Shown here in pieces: positions 62,026 through 64,000 of a DNA stretch of 64,000 nucleotides. The stretch is from the NCBI GenBank assembly GCA_963678705.1, contig OY783211.1, positions 11,670,603 through 11,734,602 on the forward strand. Direction: 5' to 3'. Position 1 is the stretch's first letter; each line of letters opens with the position of its first letter. The notes beneath the pieces were generated by a model, which did no database searches, had not been told where the DNA came from, and saw only the letters and a list, made by a program, of their open reading frames with translations. This DNA comes from Panorpa germanica (lineage: Eukaryota > Arthropoda > Insecta > Mecoptera > Panorpidae). The position numbers and the translations under genes are program-made.

Positions 62026-63395
62026 CTTATTACAAATTAATATATAATAAGTGAATTAGATGTTAAATTTTATGCAGTTACCTAGTTACTTCTCCTTACA
62101 AGTTAAATTTATTTTAGCCATTGTTTTGACAGAACAACCTGAAGTTGAAAATGATGCTTCTGGTAAAACTAAAATCCCTGGAAATGGTTTCAATGACATC
62201 TATAGGCGACACTATTAAATATTAAATCGAAGAATTAAACCATTGGTAGGACTTATAAAAAAGTAGTATTTATTGCCACTCTTCAAATATCGTTTCTATT
62301 TAAACAACATTATTTGAACGCATTGCAAATAAATTAAAACAATACAGAAAATTTAAGTTATGGATATTACATAATTGATTAAAAATTATTATGTTTACGT
62401 AACGTACTATCCAGTATTAGATTATCTTCCCGTTTTATATTGTCACACATTTTATTTTATCCAGTGTAAATTTATATAATCGCAGATTCGATTTAATTAT
62501 TCATCTCTACACAGATTCTTTTATATCGAGTGTTAATTTTAGGGTGTAGTTTGGTTTTTCTTTTGCCGAAGCCGATATATTTTAGAGAAATAAAATAAGA
62601 AAGATTTAACTAGTTTTTAGATTATTTGAAATTAATAACGGCGCACTGCGTGCGTACATACGTAATTGTACCTAGTTTTGTTACATTATACCTACTTTTG
62701 TTACATTGCAGTGGACAGCATCGCCATATTTCTCAACAATTTGGTATATAGTAACCCTTATCAACTTCATACTACATATGGATGAATATCCGACAATACT
62801 TTTGCTTCCGATTGCCTCTAGTGAAATACCTTAATCAAATGTTACGTTAAAATGAATTTTTATAAATATGGCATACACTTTTTACATAACCTAAAATATT
62901 TTTTTATATAAAATGTACCGCATTAACGAGTAATAGCTATTGAACTAGCATTGAAATTATAACCTATAATATTTAATTATTTTTAGATTGTTTTTAAAAC
63001 CTTTTTCAAAGATAAAATTAGTTTTAAAAAGTGTGACTAATAAAACCGCACCTATATTTGGTAATTAGGACACTGAAATCAAATTCAAACATTTTGATAA
63101 ATTTTTCATTTTGATGTGCTAACAATTAAATAAAGGAAATGAATATCATTAAAGAGATATAGGTGTTTCAAATAGGTTAGAAAGTAGCTTAATGAATGAC
63201 AGGCGCTACAACTGGGTCTGCCTAATGCCTGTATCTATTTGATTAATTGATTTACGCCACAAATATATTTAACGTAAAGAAAATATTGTTATTTAATGAT
63301 TAAATATACTTTTGCACGAAAGTGTATTTAATTTGTAATTAGTGGTTTGGTTAATGAAGTGCCTGTAACTGTTCACCTGTCAAAAAATATCTAGT
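62026..63395. other. RBX1 upstream region and AT-rich spacer
   Basis: Includes the presumed RBX1 promoter. A 20-bp tandem duplication of TACCTA-TTTTGTTACATT lies near 62671-62709. No gene recognised. Confidence 0.45.
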
Positions 63396-63397
63396 TC

Positions 63398-63610
63398 TTA
63401 TGAGCTTGTGTCCTATGTCTTAATTTCTATAAAAGTGTACTATATATTGATAAACTGAGTTACTAGAACCTCAAATGTTCAATTATTTTTTAACAACTCC
63501 TTATATGTTAAGAGATATTAACAATTAAAAAAGTCATTTTGTCTCTTTAATTATTAAAGGGATTCAACGTTGAAGAAAATTCCAAATGCATGTGACATCA
63601 CAACAAATAA
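63398..63610 (-). mobile_element. MITE family A, copy 5 (minus orientation)
   Basis: Starts at about 63398 with TATGAGCTTGTGTCCTATGT, matching the terminal repeat of the complete copy read on the other strand. It contains the reversed core TGTCTCTTTAATTATTAAAG and ends the clear similarity near TGCATGTGACATCAC. The other end may lie near or beyond the window edge. Confidence 0.75.
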
Positions 63611-64000
63611 AATAATACAGTTTTTAATGTGGTTTAAAGTTTCTTTTAAATAATGCAAATGTCAAAAATATAAGATACATAAAGAAATTTCAAGTATATA
63701 AAAGTTCAGTTTTAGAAAAAGGTTCATGAATTTAATAAATTTCTAAAAACATTAAATGTTTTAAAGCGCCTGATCCTCACGTTAATACTATAACACATAG
63801 ATTTACATAATGTGTACTTCAAAATAACGAATTGCTTCAATCCAATTTAATGTTTTATGTTTCTCAGGCTTATGACTTTATGGACATTTAAAAATAGATA
63901 GATTAGATTTCCTGATGTAGCTATGTTCGTTCTGCTATAAAATAAAGAACTGTGTCATTACATTTTAGATATCTACGATTTTCTGGCATTTATACAAATT
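63611..64000. other. AT-rich window end
   Basis: No gene recognised; it may contain the rest of the MITE copy. Confidence 0.35.

Overview
The window is nuclear DNA from an insect. The evidence is a strongly AT-rich background, split genes with GT-AG introns (most under 1 kb), insect-type mobile elements (a BEL/Pao LTR element, LINE 3' ends, a hAT-like MITE) and clear animal orthologues. The order cannot be settled from the sequence alone. No CRISPR arrays, bacterial operons or rRNA genes are seen.

Layout. 0-9 kb: a small cluster of one intact intronless LRR gene (divergent F-box/LRR type, 408 codons) with at least three decayed partial copies, among small foldback and hAT-like elements. About 8.7-30.2 kb: a gene desert of AT-rich DNA with two LINE 3' ends, MITE copies, hairpins and one small unexplained ORF. 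30.2-31.6 kb: a four-exon insulin/IGF-like peptide gene. 34.8-40.0 kb: a complete 14-exon SREBP gene. 40.8-42.6 kb: a mitochondrial ornithine carrier (SLC25A15/ORC1 type), convergent with a five-exon FAST-kinase/RAP-domain gene (42.8-45.7 kb, minus strand). 46.3-49.5 kb: a very young BEL/Pao LTR element, internally deleted but with one long open frame. 50.5-51.1 kb: SKP1. 51.5-52.1 kb (minus): an unrecognised small single-pass membrane protein. 53.8-56.7 kb: a Suv4-20/KMT5 histone H4K20 methyltransferase. 56.7-61.2 kb: AT-rich spacer with a minisatellite and a tRNA-like fragment. 61.3-62.0 kb (minus): RBX1/Roc1a. The rest is spacer ending in another MITE copy.

How the genes relate. Two invariant subunits of SCF ubiquitin ligases (SKP1 and RBX1) lie 11 kb apart, a divergent F-box/LRR gene lies at the other end of the window, and the SREBP encoded here carries a motif that looks like the FBXW7 phosphodegron of mammalian SREBPs. 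Insulin signalling also acts upstream of SREBP in animals. These links rest on family knowledge. Nothing in the DNA shows that the genes are co-regulated, and their proximity may be chance. All exon joins were read by eye from splice consensus and reading-frame phase.
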